NCBI RefSeq assembly: GCF_001029445.1
Contig: NZ_LDOT01000034.1
Span: 62,001-126,000, forward strand
DNA: 64,000 bases
DNA from: Photobacterium aquae
GTDB lineage: Bacteria; Pseudomonadota; Gammaproteobacteria; Enterobacterales; Vibrionaceae
Direction of reading: 5' to 3'
The number at the start of each line of letters is the position of its first letter. The stretch's first letter is position 1. Positions 36,501-44,530 of this stretch are shown here, one piece after another. A program made the translations under genes and the position numbers. A model generated the notes under the pieces. The model had not been told where the DNA came from. It saw nothing but the letters and a program-made list of their open reading frames with translations, and searched no databases.

Positions 36501-37101
36501 CCCCAGCGAAACTGTCACATTGCGCGTCATTCCATACGTGCAGTGTCAGATCATCGATATCCTTATCTTCCATATTGAGGTAGATCCGCGCCGTATTTTC
36601 AGGCAAGGCCGGAATATGCTCTGGGAACACAGCGGCGATCCCTTCTTTGGTAAATACATATTTACCCTGGGCATGAACCTGCTTGAGATCCAACTTCGCG
36701 TCAAACTCCCCTAGCGGCTTGTTATTGCTTGAATCCCTTGGAATGAAATTAACACACTGACTTTGGTCGGCATTCAGCTCGACCACCCAGTACGCCCCTA
36801 GCTCTTCGTCTACGCCTGTCACTGGCAGGCCTTTATCCCAACTAGGTAATTCCCCTGCGTAACTGGCACACTGCTCATTGTTCCATACAAACAAGCTATA
36901 ACCGTCGTAGTTATTAGCCGTTGATTTCACACCGTCTTGAGCCTGAAAATAGATCGCGGCTTGGTTGTCCGCCAAGGTTACAAATTTACTTCCTGTCCCC
37001 GAGTTATCATTATTTTCAGCACTGTTGTTACAACCGACAACAAGCATTGCCGAGCACAGAGGAATCACGGCCTTTGCAACCGCAGATAATGTAAATTTCA
37101 C
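33511..37101 (-). CDS. pulA: Secreted pullulanase lipoprotein (type I, GH13)
   Basis: The enzyme cleaves alpha-1,6 branches in pullulan, starch or glycogen. A lipoprotein signal (lipobox LVVGC, Cys24) predicts anchoring to the envelope, as for Klebsiella PulA. Two similar N-terminal domains (about residues 48-145 and 171-265, each with VWN-Q-C and GAYW) look like a duplicated pullulanase-associated carbohydrate-binding unit. NWGYDP, FRFDLMGHH with Asp792, GEGWNF with Glu821 and SKHDNQ with Asp952 give the GH13 triad. I chose GTG at 37101 over an ATG at 37206 because AGGGA precedes it and the signal peptide starts there. Length is 1196 residues. Confidence 0.93.
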   Translation of the reverse strand: MKFTLSAVAKAVIPLCSAMLVVGCNNSAENNDNSGTGSKFVTLADNQAAIYFQAQDGVKSTANNYDGYSLFVWNNEQCASYAGELPSWDKGLPVTGVDEELGAYWVVELNADQSQCVNFIPRDSSNNKPLGEFDAKLDLKQVHAQGKYVFTKEGIAAVFPEHIPALPENTARIYLNMEDKDIDDLTLHVWNDAQCDSFAGADTAWDAGLPLTGNSETYGAYWDVAVKAGSKPCINIIPHRGDEKPLIENAQFDLSAAQPIGMVAFSFEGSSTVHYTPMAAMPNAVMKGATAHWLDRNLLAMPAGASSVELLYSQKAAIAFDDRTNTFTGVDKTVSAKPSQEQGWKSRFPQLSQLESWALDFDTAKVDPKLLLKGQLIAVAYDAAGKPIEITQVQPAEVLDAIYTGQQGGALSQSYGAILSGEQVNFALWAPTAQAVELVKYDASKQETARYPMVADQVSGAWSLSSSDFAFGDYYRYRVTVYHPVSQKIETYEVTDPYSLSLSMNSEFSQVVDLNNEALKPADWDAVTRPVAQANPAKFVIYEAHVRDFSAVDVSTLPENRGKFTAFTQAESVPVNHLKELGDSGVTHLHLLPIFDIATINEDPAKVANIDEPFSKLCKVNPAVQESSFSGYCNSGKTISDVFAELKKDESSVKPMVQELNQLVAQTDSFNWGYDPFHYTVPEGSYASNAEGYQRIIELRQAIMAIKNNIGMNVVMDVVYNHTNSAGPVARTSVLDKIVPWYYQRLNPITGGVENSTCCSNTAPERAMFEKLISDSLVVWSRDYKIDAFRFDLMGHHPLDQMQRSLDAVKAVDPGTYFYGEGWNFGEVANDAMFVQATQPHLGGTGIGSFSDRLRDAVRGGGPFDGGDGLRRTQGFGNGAYVQPNEMDGVTKETALHLADLTRLGMAGNLKDYTFVDAKGRTITGAELDYNGAPAGYAVDPTEIQNYVSKHDNQTLWDNNQYKIDYSVTSADRVRMQAVSLATAMLGQGVPFTHMGSELLRSKSMQRDSYDSGDWYNVVDFSMADNNWNKGLPRKDKDGDNYAIIEKVIASAGSFAQPSSKDIATMAEYYKELAALRQHYPLITLGSGKEVNKRVAFHNTGKDQIPGLIVMSIDNGTATGLDVDPAVDGIVVVINASPTAQSVSWPTPVIRSARHVTDLAESAVYADGKITVPAWTPVVFELPRGDQRGAGIRAAQ

Positions 37102-37317
37102 GAAAAGTCCCTGTATTAATATATTTGAAGCTATGGGGGGGAAGTGGGATTGTTTTTTATATTTTCGGGTGAGTCTATTGAGAGCCTTCCTCACATTCTG
37201 TGACAAGAATCAGCATATTTCTTTTTTGTTTCAGATAATTACAAATACCAGTTCTAAATCACCCTTTGTGCAGGCTTTTTTTGCCCGTAAATCACATCTA
37301 ACACGTTGCAACGCCCA

Positions 37318-37343
37318 CAAAAAAACCGGCAATCTGCCGGTTT
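37318..37343 (-). terminator. Rho-independent terminator of the beta-barrel gene
   Basis: On the minus strand a 9-bp stem (37343-37335 with 37331-37323) and 3-nt loop run into a T tract. It lies 48 bases after the stop of the outer-membrane protein gene. Confidence 0.85.
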
Positions 37344-37390
37344 GTATTCGAGTTTGCCTCATTCAAAGCAAACAGAACGTATCGCGAGCA

Positions 37391-38620
37391 TTAATCGAGT
37401 GACATGCTGACACCAAATGACACCGTGTGCGCTGATATGTCATCATGCCAAAGCAAGCTGCTGGCCTCTATATACCCGAACCAATCTTCATTAAATGCAC
37501 CCGATATCCCCAAGTGCATCCTTCCATATAGCTGATCATCCGTTTCAACCACAATCGGCAAAATACTCCCAGAATGGTTAGACTTCAGCTGCGAGATGAT
37601 ACTTTGCTTACCCGGGGCAATGTCGTAGTGTACATATCCCTTGGCATAAGGCTGGAAGATACCTACCGAGGTGCGGAACGGATGCGACAAACTTATACCA
37701 GAAATCAACATGGTTGATTGCAAGGCATCCACATCATCAATTTGGGAAAACAAGTAGTTACTGCTAGTTAAAGCCGAACGCTCTTGATAGCGGTCTGAAT
37801 CTGATAGGGTATATTGCAGGCTACTTTCCAACGCGATATTCAGGTAGTTGTACTCAAATATGTACCCACCGCCAACCGAAAATAGCCAAATATCAGAGTC
37901 AGCCTCATTGGTATTATTCACCACGGTGTCGGTATACAAGGTCACCTGTCGCTCTATGTCGGTATCCATAACCGCATAACTGGCATTAAAATCCAAATAC
38001 CATGAATCTTGCAGGTAACTGAAGTAACCCGATGCAATAAGGCCATCTACTTCCGTATCGTTGGTTTCGCTCATGGGCTTGTAGAACGGTAGACCGAGTG
38101 TCATACCGAAAAGGTAATGCTCACGGAACAAGTAATCACCACCCAAGGTCAACGAATAGCCGGAATACTCTTGTTCATTGGTTTGATTCGGCCGATTAGG
38201 ATCACCGCCTAATAAACGGTTTTCCAACCGTACATATCCACCAAACTGAGCACTTTTTTGGCTAGGGAGATCGTGAATCGAAGGAATAGTAGGTGATGAA
38301 CCTGATGGTGACATCATAGAGCCAAGATTTGAATTACCAAAATGTGTGGCATTCCTTGTTGAGCTTGCTCTCTCTGCCATACCAGCAGTACGCAATCCCG
38401 GCGAAGAACGTCTCAAGTTTGTTCTTACTTTTTTGTCGACCCTATCCCCTCGTACACTGTCTGCCATTGATATCATACTCGAAACAGCAGCATACATATC
38501 ATCTGGAATGTACTCCCCCAACGTGGAGCTCTCGCTTTCTTGCTTGGCATCTGCTCCCCAAATTACCACAAGCAGAGTGACAGGCAGGCACCGACTGGTA
38601 GCTTGCTTAGACAACAACAT
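37391..38620 (-). CDS. Outer-membrane beta-barrel protein (autotransporter-like)
   Basis: The 409-residue product has a signal peptide ending near WGADA (residue 25), a polar Ser-rich linker to about residue 125, and then a region of alternating aromatic and polar strands (GGYVRLENRLLGG, YSLTLGGDYLF, SGYFSYLQDSWYLDFNASY). This is like a C-terminal autotransporter barrel. No passenger domain is present and the last residue is Asp, not the usual Phe. The start at 38620 follows GGGGG and gives a proper signal peptide. It probably resides in the outer membrane. Function is unknown. Confidence 0.72.
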   Translation of the reverse strand: MLLSKQATSRCLPVTLLVVIWGADAKQESESSTLGEYIPDDMYAAVSSMISMADSVRGDRVDKKVRTNLRRSSPGLRTAGMAERASSTRNATHFGNSNLGSMMSPSGSSPTIPSIHDLPSQKSAQFGGYVRLENRLLGGDPNRPNQTNEQEYSGYSLTLGGDYLFREHYLFGMTLGLPFYKPMSETNDTEVDGLIASGYFSYLQDSWYLDFNASYAVMDTDIERQVTLYTDTVVNNTNEADSDIWLFSVGGGYIFEYNYLNIALESSLQYTLSDSDRYQERSALTSSNYLFSQIDDVDALQSTMLISGISLSHPFRTSVGIFQPYAKGYVHYDIAPGKQSIISQLKSNHSGSILPIVVETDDQLYGRMHLGISGAFNEDWFGYIEASSLLWHDDISAHTVSFGVSMSLD

Positions 38621-39029
38621 AACGCCCCCAAAAAACGTCATTACTGTGCTATCAGCAGCTTTCTTTCATGTTCAACCGAACAGAAGATCCTTGAGTATTA
38701 GCGTCAAAAATTCGGGCTGTTTATCCATACATAAAGAGAACTGCATCACACTAATAGTTATTCTTGATAAGTATAGAAAGGCGGTATTCCCCATTTTGTC
38801 GCAATAATGAAACGTTCATAAAAATCATAACAACCCGATACTTCCCTCATGAACACAAGCACAACTGGAATAATCAGTCGTTGGGAACTTAACGTAAGAT
38901 GCTTTGTCCAAATATCATTGTTCACATCTCGACGGTGACAAACGAAACAAAAACAATGGCAATGAGCGCATCAGCATCACGCCTCGCTATTTTCGAGTAC
39001 GCCGTCCGTAATATAGAAACAAGGCCTTC
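38621..39029. other. Intergenic region between divergent genes
   Basis: About 400 bases separate the barrel gene and a small secreted protein gene. It must hold both promoters. I see no strong hairpin, repeat or open frame. Confidence 0.5.
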
Positions 39030-39431
39030 ATGAAAGTACTGCCACTCATCGTGCTCCTGACAAGCACCACCGCCTTCGCCGCGCAGGATTACGATACGAT
39101 CAGCGATAAAATTTGCGACTGCCTAAAGGCCCCTTACCAAGAAGCTGACAAAGCAATGGAAATGCTCGCAGCCGCCCAAAAAAGCGGTAACCTGTCAGCC
39201 CTGGTCAACTCACAAGATGAAATGATGGTGGTGCTCAACACTGCACGACTGTGTATGGAAGATATTCGTGAGCGCTATCCCGAAATAGGGCAAAGCATTG
39301 CCGCTCAAGATACCGTCATGAAAATGACCGATGATAAATGCCCCAACCCTTTATCTAGCCCACAAAAACCCAAAGACACAGCGAATCCAAAATCCTCGCA
39401 GACAATAACAAGTACCGAACTCAGGCCGTAA
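39030..39431 (+). CDS. Hypothetical small exported protein
   Basis: The 133-residue product has a clear Sec signal peptide (cleavage after AFAA, about residue 18) and a helical mature part with four Cys residues (CDC, LCM and KCP). A low-complexity Pro/Lys/Ser/Thr tail forms the last 30 residues. The Cys pattern suggests disulfides in the periplasm. AAGG precedes the start. No family is recognised. Confidence 0.68.
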   Translation: MKVLPLIVLLTSTTAFAAQDYDTISDKICDCLKAPYQEADKAMEMLAAAQKSGNLSALVNSQDEMMVVLNTARLCMEDIRERYPEIGQSIAAQDTVMKMTDDKCPNPLSSPQKPKDTANPKSSQTITSTELRP

Positions 39432-39507
39432 GGCTATCTCAACACGACCGTCTCCCCCACGCATTGAGGTGTTACAATAATGTAAACATCGAATAAAGGG
39501 AGGCGGT

Positions 39508-39804
39508 ATGGCGATAGCTGCACAGATCAAACAAGGGATGTTTACCCTACTCTTTCACTATCGGTATTTTTTTAACCTTACCTACAAACCATTGCTTGGG
39601 CTCTCGGTCATTGGAATGGGCATTGCTGGCGTACTTTGGTTTGATGCCTACTACAATGCTGCCAGCTATGTTGGCGTGGGAAGCCTATGCGGTGCCTTTT
39701 GGCTTGCTGCCATCCGGTTCGTTTATCCAGTGCTGCTAAGCTGGTGTGACCAACGCCACCAGCCGTCTTGTGTCGTCACGTTGCATCCCCACCACAGAAG
39801 GTAA
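39508..39804 (+). CDS. Hypothetical small membrane protein
   Basis: The 98-residue protein has two predicted helices (about residues 30-45 and 52-76) and a His-rich basic tail (HPHHRR). The ribosome binding site AAGGGAGG is excellent, which makes translation likely. It follows the small exported protein by 76 bases and ends at a bidirectional terminator. No function is suggested. Confidence 0.68.
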   Translation: MAIAAQIKQGMFTLLFHYRYFFNLTYKPLLGLSVIGMGIAGVLWFDAYYNAASYVGVGSLCGAFWLAAIRFVYPVLLSWCDQRHQPSCVVTLHPHHRR

Positions 39805-39810
39805 AAACGA

Positions 39811-39834
39811 AAAAAGCACCCAAGGGTGCTTTTT
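39811..39834. terminator. Bidirectional terminator between membrane protein and ppiC
   Basis: An 11-bp perfect stem (39811-39821 with 39824-39834) with A and T runs separates two convergent genes. The 2-nt loop implies that one or two inner pairs open. Confidence 0.85.
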
Positions 39835-39886
39835 CAATAGACATTCATCCGCTTTGCCTGATTCAGCAAGGCGTTATGACTGCAGC

Positions 39887-40213
39887 TTATACCACGTACA
39901 AAACCTTGATAATATGCCAGCCGAATTTGGTCTTAACTGGCTCTGGGATCAAACCGCGCATGTGATTGTTTTTCATCTTCAGCGCTTCACTGGTGCTGAT
40001 CGCTTTGCCTGAAAAAACAGCCTTGTCGAATTGCGGTACCATCGCGCCTTTGCGGAACTCGCCCAGATCCCCACCTTTTTTGCCTGATGGGCACGTTGAA
40101 TACTTGGTGGCCAGTGTTTGGAATTTGGCACCCTGCTTCAACTGTTTAAGAATATCATCGGCTTGCTCCTTGTGCTTCACAAGGATATGCAATGCATGCG
40201 CTTTACTGGCCAT
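39887..40213 (-). CDS. ppiC: Parvulin-type peptidyl-prolyl cis-trans isomerase
   Basis: This 108-residue single-domain parvulin accelerates proline isomerisation in the cytoplasm. AHALHILVKHKEQADDIL, the CPSGKKGGDLGEFRKGAMVPQFDKAVFSG core and the end KTKFGWHIIKVLY match E. coli PpiC. An insertion of about 15 residues (STSEALKMKNNHMRG and neighbours) sits just before the last strand, where E. coli PpiC has a short loop. The start at 40213 matches the family; the frame stays open 42 codons upstream. Confidence 0.93.
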   Translation of the reverse strand: MASKAHALHILVKHKEQADDILKQLKQGAKFQTLATKYSTCPSGKKGGDLGEFRKGAMVPQFDKAVFSGKAISTSEALKMKNNHMRGLIPEPVKTKFGWHIIKVLYVV

Positions 40214-40354
40214 AATTGTTGTCTCTTTCACTATCAATGCCGCGCATTTTACACGATAGCCAAGTGACCTCAAGTGTAGATTGTTCAACAGGCTACCGCT
40301 GAAAATCACACCAAACACACTATCGCCCAGCGATGACAAGATGCTTGCGAGGCA

Positions 40355-40379
40355 ATAAAAAACCGCCTATGTAGGCGGT
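40355..40379 (-). terminator. Rho-independent terminator of VC0807-type gene
   Basis: On the minus strand an 8-bp stem (40379-40372 with 40369-40362) is followed by a run of T. It lies 25 bases after the stop. Confidence 0.82.
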
Positions 40380-40403
40380 CTTTTCTGTCTATCCTGCCGA
40401 ACC

Positions 40404-41090
40404 TTACTCTGTTTTCAGGATCTGCGCTGTTTCAAGCTGAGTCATCCGACGGATTTGACGCCACATATAAAAGAAGATACCCATCATCATGATCATCGAA
40501 GGGATCGCAATGGCTGGGTAGCTAACTAGCGTTAGACGACCTAATTCCTCGTTGAATGCCTGAGTGCCTGATGGACTGGTGACAATCATCTTCGCCAGCA
40601 CGTAATTCATCACCGAAGAGAAAGCGAAAGTAGCAGCAAACAAATAATTCGACACAAGCAATTGACGGTCGAAAGCCGGTTTCTTGCCAAACTCATTCAG
40701 CTTTTCATTGATCAGCGGCAGGTTCAGCACGGTATCATTGAACAGCATCTTGCTGACAACAGGATACTTGGTGAACGTCGAGGCAAACACACCAATACCA
40801 ATCAATCCCGGGATCAAGGCTTCCTTAACAGCCAGCCATTTTGCATCCAGCTGCAACAAACCAATACCGCCGGTTAGCAATACGCTGACAAAGCCGAGCA
40901 AAGAGATAAAGTTAAACTTTTTGTACTTGATTAGCTCATAACCACCAAACCCCACAGGAAAGGCCAATGCAGCCAGTAAGGCCCCGACTGAGCCAAGATA
41001 CTCATCACCACTGAGTTTCATCAGGATGACTGAAGGCACGACCACATTAAAAATCAAATCATTAAGCGGGCTTTGTTTCTTTTCTGTCAT
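40404..41090 (-). CDS. VC0807-type polytopic membrane protein
   Basis: The 228-residue inner-membrane protein has six to seven predicted helices. It resembles the VC0807 family of Vibrio, which is distantly related to intracellular septation protein A. Recognisable segments are LNDLIFNVVVPSVILMKLSG at the start, YPVVSKMLFNDTVLNLPLI in the middle and the basic IRRMTQLETA at the end. The role of the family is not known. It is a single gene with its own terminator. Confidence 0.78.
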   Translation of the reverse strand: MTEKKQSPLNDLIFNVVVPSVILMKLSGDEYLGSVGALLAALAFPVGFGGYELIKYKKFNFISLLGFVSVLLTGGIGLLQLDAKWLAVKEALIPGLIGIGVFASTFTKYPVVSKMLFNDTVLNLPLINEKLNEFGKKPAFDRQLLVSNYLFAATFAFSSVMNYVLAKMIVTSPSGTQAFNEELGRLTLVSYPAIAIPSMIMMMGIFFYMWRQIRRMTQLETAQILKTE

Positions 41091-41310
41091 AATCTTTTAC
41101 AAATTTATCCAACTGCAAACGTCCGCATTGTTTCGTGATTTGCCGCTGCTGTAAAGAGGTGGACGGTTACAAAAGGTTAAAAAGGAGGGATAGGTTCGAC
41201 CCAGCAGCTTTTTGCATCCCCTTTCTCTCCTTTACTATAGTGGAAAAAATTGCCCTCTCATCCATACTTTTCACAAACTTGCCCACATTGGTTGTAGAGA
41301 AGGAGGTTGC

Positions 41311-42858
41311 ATGTCCAACCCGGTAATCGCAAAAATCCAGCCACTCAAAGTTCAATTGGAAAAAGACAAAGATTACTATTTTTGTACCTGCGGCCGCTCC
41401 AGCAAGCAACCTTTCTGTGATGGCTCCCACCAGGGCACAGGCTTCACCCCCAAGGCCTTTCGCGTAGACAAACCCCAAGAAGCATTTCTCTGCGGCTGTA
41501 AACATACGGCCAATTCCCCGTTCTGCGATGGCTCTCATCAACAGTTCGACTCCGGCATGGTCGGCAAAGAAGGCCCCGGCGTCACGCCCTCTCCCGCTGA
41601 AGATATGCTCTCGGCCAAGGCAACCCGCGAAGAGCCCACCGTTGAGTTTATTCACCAGTTGGCCAGAGAAGGACTGAGCCAACTCGGCCACCATGGCCCG
41701 ATGACGGCAATGGGCGTCCCCCGCTACCAACTACCCGACTGGGACGATATCCAGATTATGGTCGCCCAGATGGCAACCAAGCCGTTGCAGGATGATGCCA
41801 ACGTTGGCACGGAGCTAGTCATCGGGCCGCGGGCTAAAAAACCATTGGTCTTAGATACCCCGCTGTTTATTTCCGATATGAGCTTTGGGGCTCTCTCTGA
41901 AGAGGCCAAAATTGCACTGGCGATGGGGGCCGAACTGGCCGGTACGGGCATTTGCTCCGGCGAAGGCGGCATGCTGGCCGAAGAACAGCAAGCCAACTCC
42001 CGTTACCTGTATGAGCTCGCCAGTGCCAAATTCGGTTACCACGAGGGGCTGCTCAACAAAATTCAGGCATTTCACTTCAAGGGCGGCCAAGGGGCGAAAA
42101 CCGGCACCGGAGGCCACCTGCCCGCAGCCAAGAATATAGAAAAAATCGCCAAGACCCGCTGCCTTGAAGAAGGAACAGAGGCCATTTCACCACCAACCTT
42201 TACTGATCTTCGAACCGTCAGTGACTTTGCCGCATTTGCCGAAAATGTCAGGGCCATTACCGGCGGTATTCCCATCGGCTTCAAACTGAGCGCCAACCAT
42301 ATAGAAAGAGACATAGGGTTTGCCCTTGAGGCGGGTGCCGACTACATCATTCTTGATGGCCGTGGCGGGGGCACAGGGGCAGCCCCGCAGATGTTCCGTG
42401 ACCATATCAGCGTGCCGACTATTCCTGCCCTCGCCCGCGCTCGCTATTTCCTCGACAGGCAAGGTGTAAGCAATGACGTAACCTTGATCATTACAGGGGG
42501 CTTACGTACCCCGGTCGATTTCATCAAAGCACTGGCGCTAGGAGCCGATGGGATAGCCCTTGCCAACAGTGCGATGCAGGCCATAGGCTGTGTGGCCGCC
42601 CGAATATGCAATACCAACCTCTGCCCTGCAGGTATTGCCACCCAGAACAAAGATCTCCGGCAAAAGCTCAACCCCGAAAAGAGCGCCCGCCAACTGGCAA
42701 ATTTCCTCCAAGCATCCACCGCGCTCATGCAAGTCATGGCCCGAGCCTGTGGGCACCGCCACCTAAACCAATTCAGCAAAGACAACCTAGCCACCTGGCA
42801 CCATGACATGGCTCGCCTTGCCGGCATTGAATTCTCGGGCTTCAAACAGCGCGAATAA
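41311..42858 (+). CDS. CDGSH iron-sulfur domain fused to glutamate synthase-like FMN protein
   Basis: The first 80 residues carry two CDGSH clusters: Cys25, Cys27, Cys36, His40 and Cys61, Cys63, Cys72, His76. Each can hold a [2Fe-2S] centre as in mitoNEET. The rest is the FMN-binding (beta/alpha)8 barrel of glutamate synthase, with GGQGAKTGTGGHLP, GRGGGTGAAP and ITGGLRTPVDFIKALALGAD. CNTNLCPAGIATQ resembles the [3Fe-4S] ligand loop of GltB. No amidotransferase domain is present. The start at 41311 follows a perfect AAGGAGG. It is probably a redox enzyme; the donor and acceptor are unknown. Length is 515 residues. Confidence 0.9.
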   Translation: MSNPVIAKIQPLKVQLEKDKDYYFCTCGRSSKQPFCDGSHQGTGFTPKAFRVDKPQEAFLCGCKHTANSPFCDGSHQQFDSGMVGKEGPGVTPSPAEDMLSAKATREEPTVEFIHQLAREGLSQLGHHGPMTAMGVPRYQLPDWDDIQIMVAQMATKPLQDDANVGTELVIGPRAKKPLVLDTPLFISDMSFGALSEEAKIALAMGAELAGTGICSGEGGMLAEEQQANSRYLYELASAKFGYHEGLLNKIQAFHFKGGQGAKTGTGGHLPAAKNIEKIAKTRCLEEGTEAISPPTFTDLRTVSDFAAFAENVRAITGGIPIGFKLSANHIERDIGFALEAGADYIILDGRGGGTGAAPQMFRDHISVPTIPALARARYFLDRQGVSNDVTLIITGGLRTPVDFIKALALGADGIALANSAMQAIGCVAARICNTNLCPAGIATQNKDLRQKLNPEKSARQLANFLQASTALMQVMARACGHRHLNQFSKDNLATWHHDMARLAGIEFSGFKQRE

Positions 42859-43032
42859 CCTACTCAAGAGACAAGGACGGTTACACATTACGGTACAGAA
42901 ACAATAAATGCGTATTCCCGATCACAATACGCATTTGATCTCATTGATTGAAAAGCCCTTAGGCTCTGTTATACCCATCACAGCAACTACAAAAATAGCG
43001 CCGTTACCAAGTGCCTTAACAAGGAAAAGAAT

Positions 43033-43572
43033 ATGCTAACCGTTAACGATACTGCACTCGTCATTGTTGATGTTCAGGGCAAGCTGGCTCAAATCATGGA
43101 TGAGCGAGAAACGCTTTTCTATCATCTCGAAGCGATGGTCAAAGGCGCTAAACTACTCGGCTTGCCCATCATCTGGGTTGAACAACTGCCAGACAAACTG
43201 GGCGCAACTATCCCTGAGATAAGCCAACACCTTGTTGGACAAGAGCCCATCGCCAAAAGCACATTTAGCTGCTACGAAAACGCCGATTTTGTCGAGACCC
43301 TAAACGCCATCCCCTGCAAGAACCTGCTGGTCATGGGGATAGAAGCGCACATATGTGTATACCAAACGGTGAAGCAACTACTTAATGCCGGTTACCACGT
43401 CGAAGTGGTTACTGATGCCATTTCATCACGTTCTGCGGATAATAAAGCCCTCGCCATTGCCAAAATGCAGCAAGCTGGGGCGCATATTACAGGAACAGAA
43501 ATGGTGCTGTTCGAGCTTCAACACATCGCCGAAGGCGAGCGCTTCAAAGAGTTACTCAAAATCATTAAGTGA
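43033..43572 (+). CDS. Isochorismatase family cysteine hydrolase
   Basis: The 179-residue protein belongs to the isochorismatase-like/YcaC hydrolases. Asp13 in VIVDVQGK, Lys in IAKSTFSCYE and Cys108 in GIEAHICVYQT form the Asp-Lys-Cys triad used for amide or ester hydrolysis. There is no signal peptide. AAGGAAAA precedes the ATG. It is a single gene, and a broken open frame follows it. The substrate is not predictable. Confidence 0.9.
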   Translation: MLTVNDTALVIVDVQGKLAQIMDERETLFYHLEAMVKGAKLLGLPIIWVEQLPDKLGATIPEISQHLVGQEPIAKSTFSCYENADFVETLNAIPCKNLLVMGIEAHICVYQTVKQLLNAGYHVEVVTDAISSRSADNKALAIAKMQQAGAHITGTEMVLFELQHIAEGERFKELLKIIK

Positions 43573-43600
43573 CAATGTCACGCAGATTAACCGAGCGTAG

Positions 43601-43756
43601 CATTGCTTTAAAAACAGCATATTGGATCTTAAAGATGGCTGGTTGAAAACAACCTGCCTGAATAAAGAATGGCATGTTTTACCCAAGGAATTAAGACGGG
43701 TGCGGGATTACGAGTTACTGCGGGGCCATGAAAAAGAACGGCTTAATGAGATCTAA
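43601..43756 (+). pseudogene. Possible gene remnant lacking a start
   Basis: A 51-codon stop-free frame reads LKDGWLKTTCLNKEWHVL and then a highly charged KELRRVRDYELLRGHEKERL segment before its stop. There is no ATG and no ribosome binding site; only a TTG at 43622 could start it. The composition looks protein-like, so it may be the tail of a deleted gene left beside the toxin-antitoxin pair. The family is not recognised. Confidence 0.35.
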
Positions 43757-43763
43757 ACCTGAT

Positions 43764-44033
43764 TTAGTAGTGGTAACGACACGAAATTATCGTTATCGCT
43801 TGATCATCGACTGCGTAAACAAACCTGTTAGTATCATCAATACGACGAGACCAAAAAACAGATAAGTTCTCTTTTAACGACTCTGGTTTACCTATGCCTT
43901 CAAATGGGGAGCGCTTAACATCATTGATGAGTTTGTTGATGCGCTTGAGTGTTTTCTTGTCCTGAGTTTGCCAATACAGGTAGTCATCGCAAGCGTCATC
44001 AGTCCACGACAGTAAACGTTGACTACTACTCAT
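43764..44033 (-). CDS. yoeB: YoeB-type mRNA endonuclease toxin
   Basis: The 89-residue toxin cleaves ribosome-bound mRNA when freed from YefM. LLSWTDDACDDYLYWQTQDKK, VKRSPFEGIGKPESLK, FWSRRIDDTNRFVYAV and the ending CRYHY cover the YoeB fold with the catalytic Glu, Arg, His and Tyr. It starts inside the end of the antitoxin gene (8-base overlap), typical of this module. It is complete and likely functional. Confidence 0.95.
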   Translation of the reverse strand: MSSSQRLLSWTDDACDDYLYWQTQDKKTLKRINKLINDVKRSPFEGIGKPESLKENLSVFWSRRIDDTNRFVYAVDDQAITIISCRYHY

Positions 44034-44280
44034 CAATTAACTCTCGTGCTGTTGTTTTACCAGCACGGTACTGTGCTATCGAACGGTTTAGATGTTCAGC
44101 GTTTTTAGGAGAGCGTAGTAAGTGAACTGTCTCCATAAGGCTATTGTAGTAGTCTAGAGACATAACCACGGCATCTTCAGAATCACGGCGTGTAATAACT
44201 GTTGTATCAGCATCATTAACTACACCGTCTAGAACAGCTTTGAGACTATTTCTAGCTTCAGTAAAAGATACGATTCTCAT
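44026..44280 (-). CDS. yefM: YefM-type antitoxin
   Basis: The 84-residue antitoxin has the Phd/YefM DNA-binding N-terminus MRIVSFTEARNSLKAVLD and a C-terminal toxin-wrapping tail (SIAQYRAGKTTARELIDE). It neutralises YoeB and represses its own promoter. The ATG at 44280 follows GGAGG; the frame stays open 46 codons upstream without similarity. It is the first gene of the pair. Confidence 0.94.
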   Translation of the reverse strand: MRIVSFTEARNSLKAVLDGVVNDADTTVITRRDSEDAVVMSLDYYNSLMETVHLLRSPKNAEHLNRSIAQYRAGKTTARELIDE

Positions 44281-44311
44281 AAAGACCTCCACATGTACGT
44301 TTAATGGAACA

Positions 44312-44317
44312 AGTATA
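44312..44317 (-). promoter_or_regulatory. Probable -10 element of yefM-yoeB
   Basis: Read on the minus strand, TATACT lies 32 bases before the yefM ATG, giving a short leader. A GTACATG segment just downstream recalls the TGTACA core bound by YefM, but a full palindrome is not seen. Confidence 0.4.
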
Positions 44318-44530
44318 GTCTCCATCAACCTACCTATAGCAAATTGAACATGTGATACTGATAAGGTAACTAACGTAGAAATTATTTCTTTAGTATCACG
44401 CTCATCATAATACGCCACGACTTACAACATTCACGGTTTCATGAACATTGCATTACTTTGAGTAAGCGCATAAACCAACAGATATTAAACTGTCGATTAC
44501 GTCAATCATCAATCATCCGTGTAACCGCCA

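Noticed and set aside
43573..44530. Possible integron cassette around yefM-yoeB
   Set aside because: Toxin-antitoxin pairs are common in Vibrio integrons, but no attC-like site or integrase was recognised at either side.
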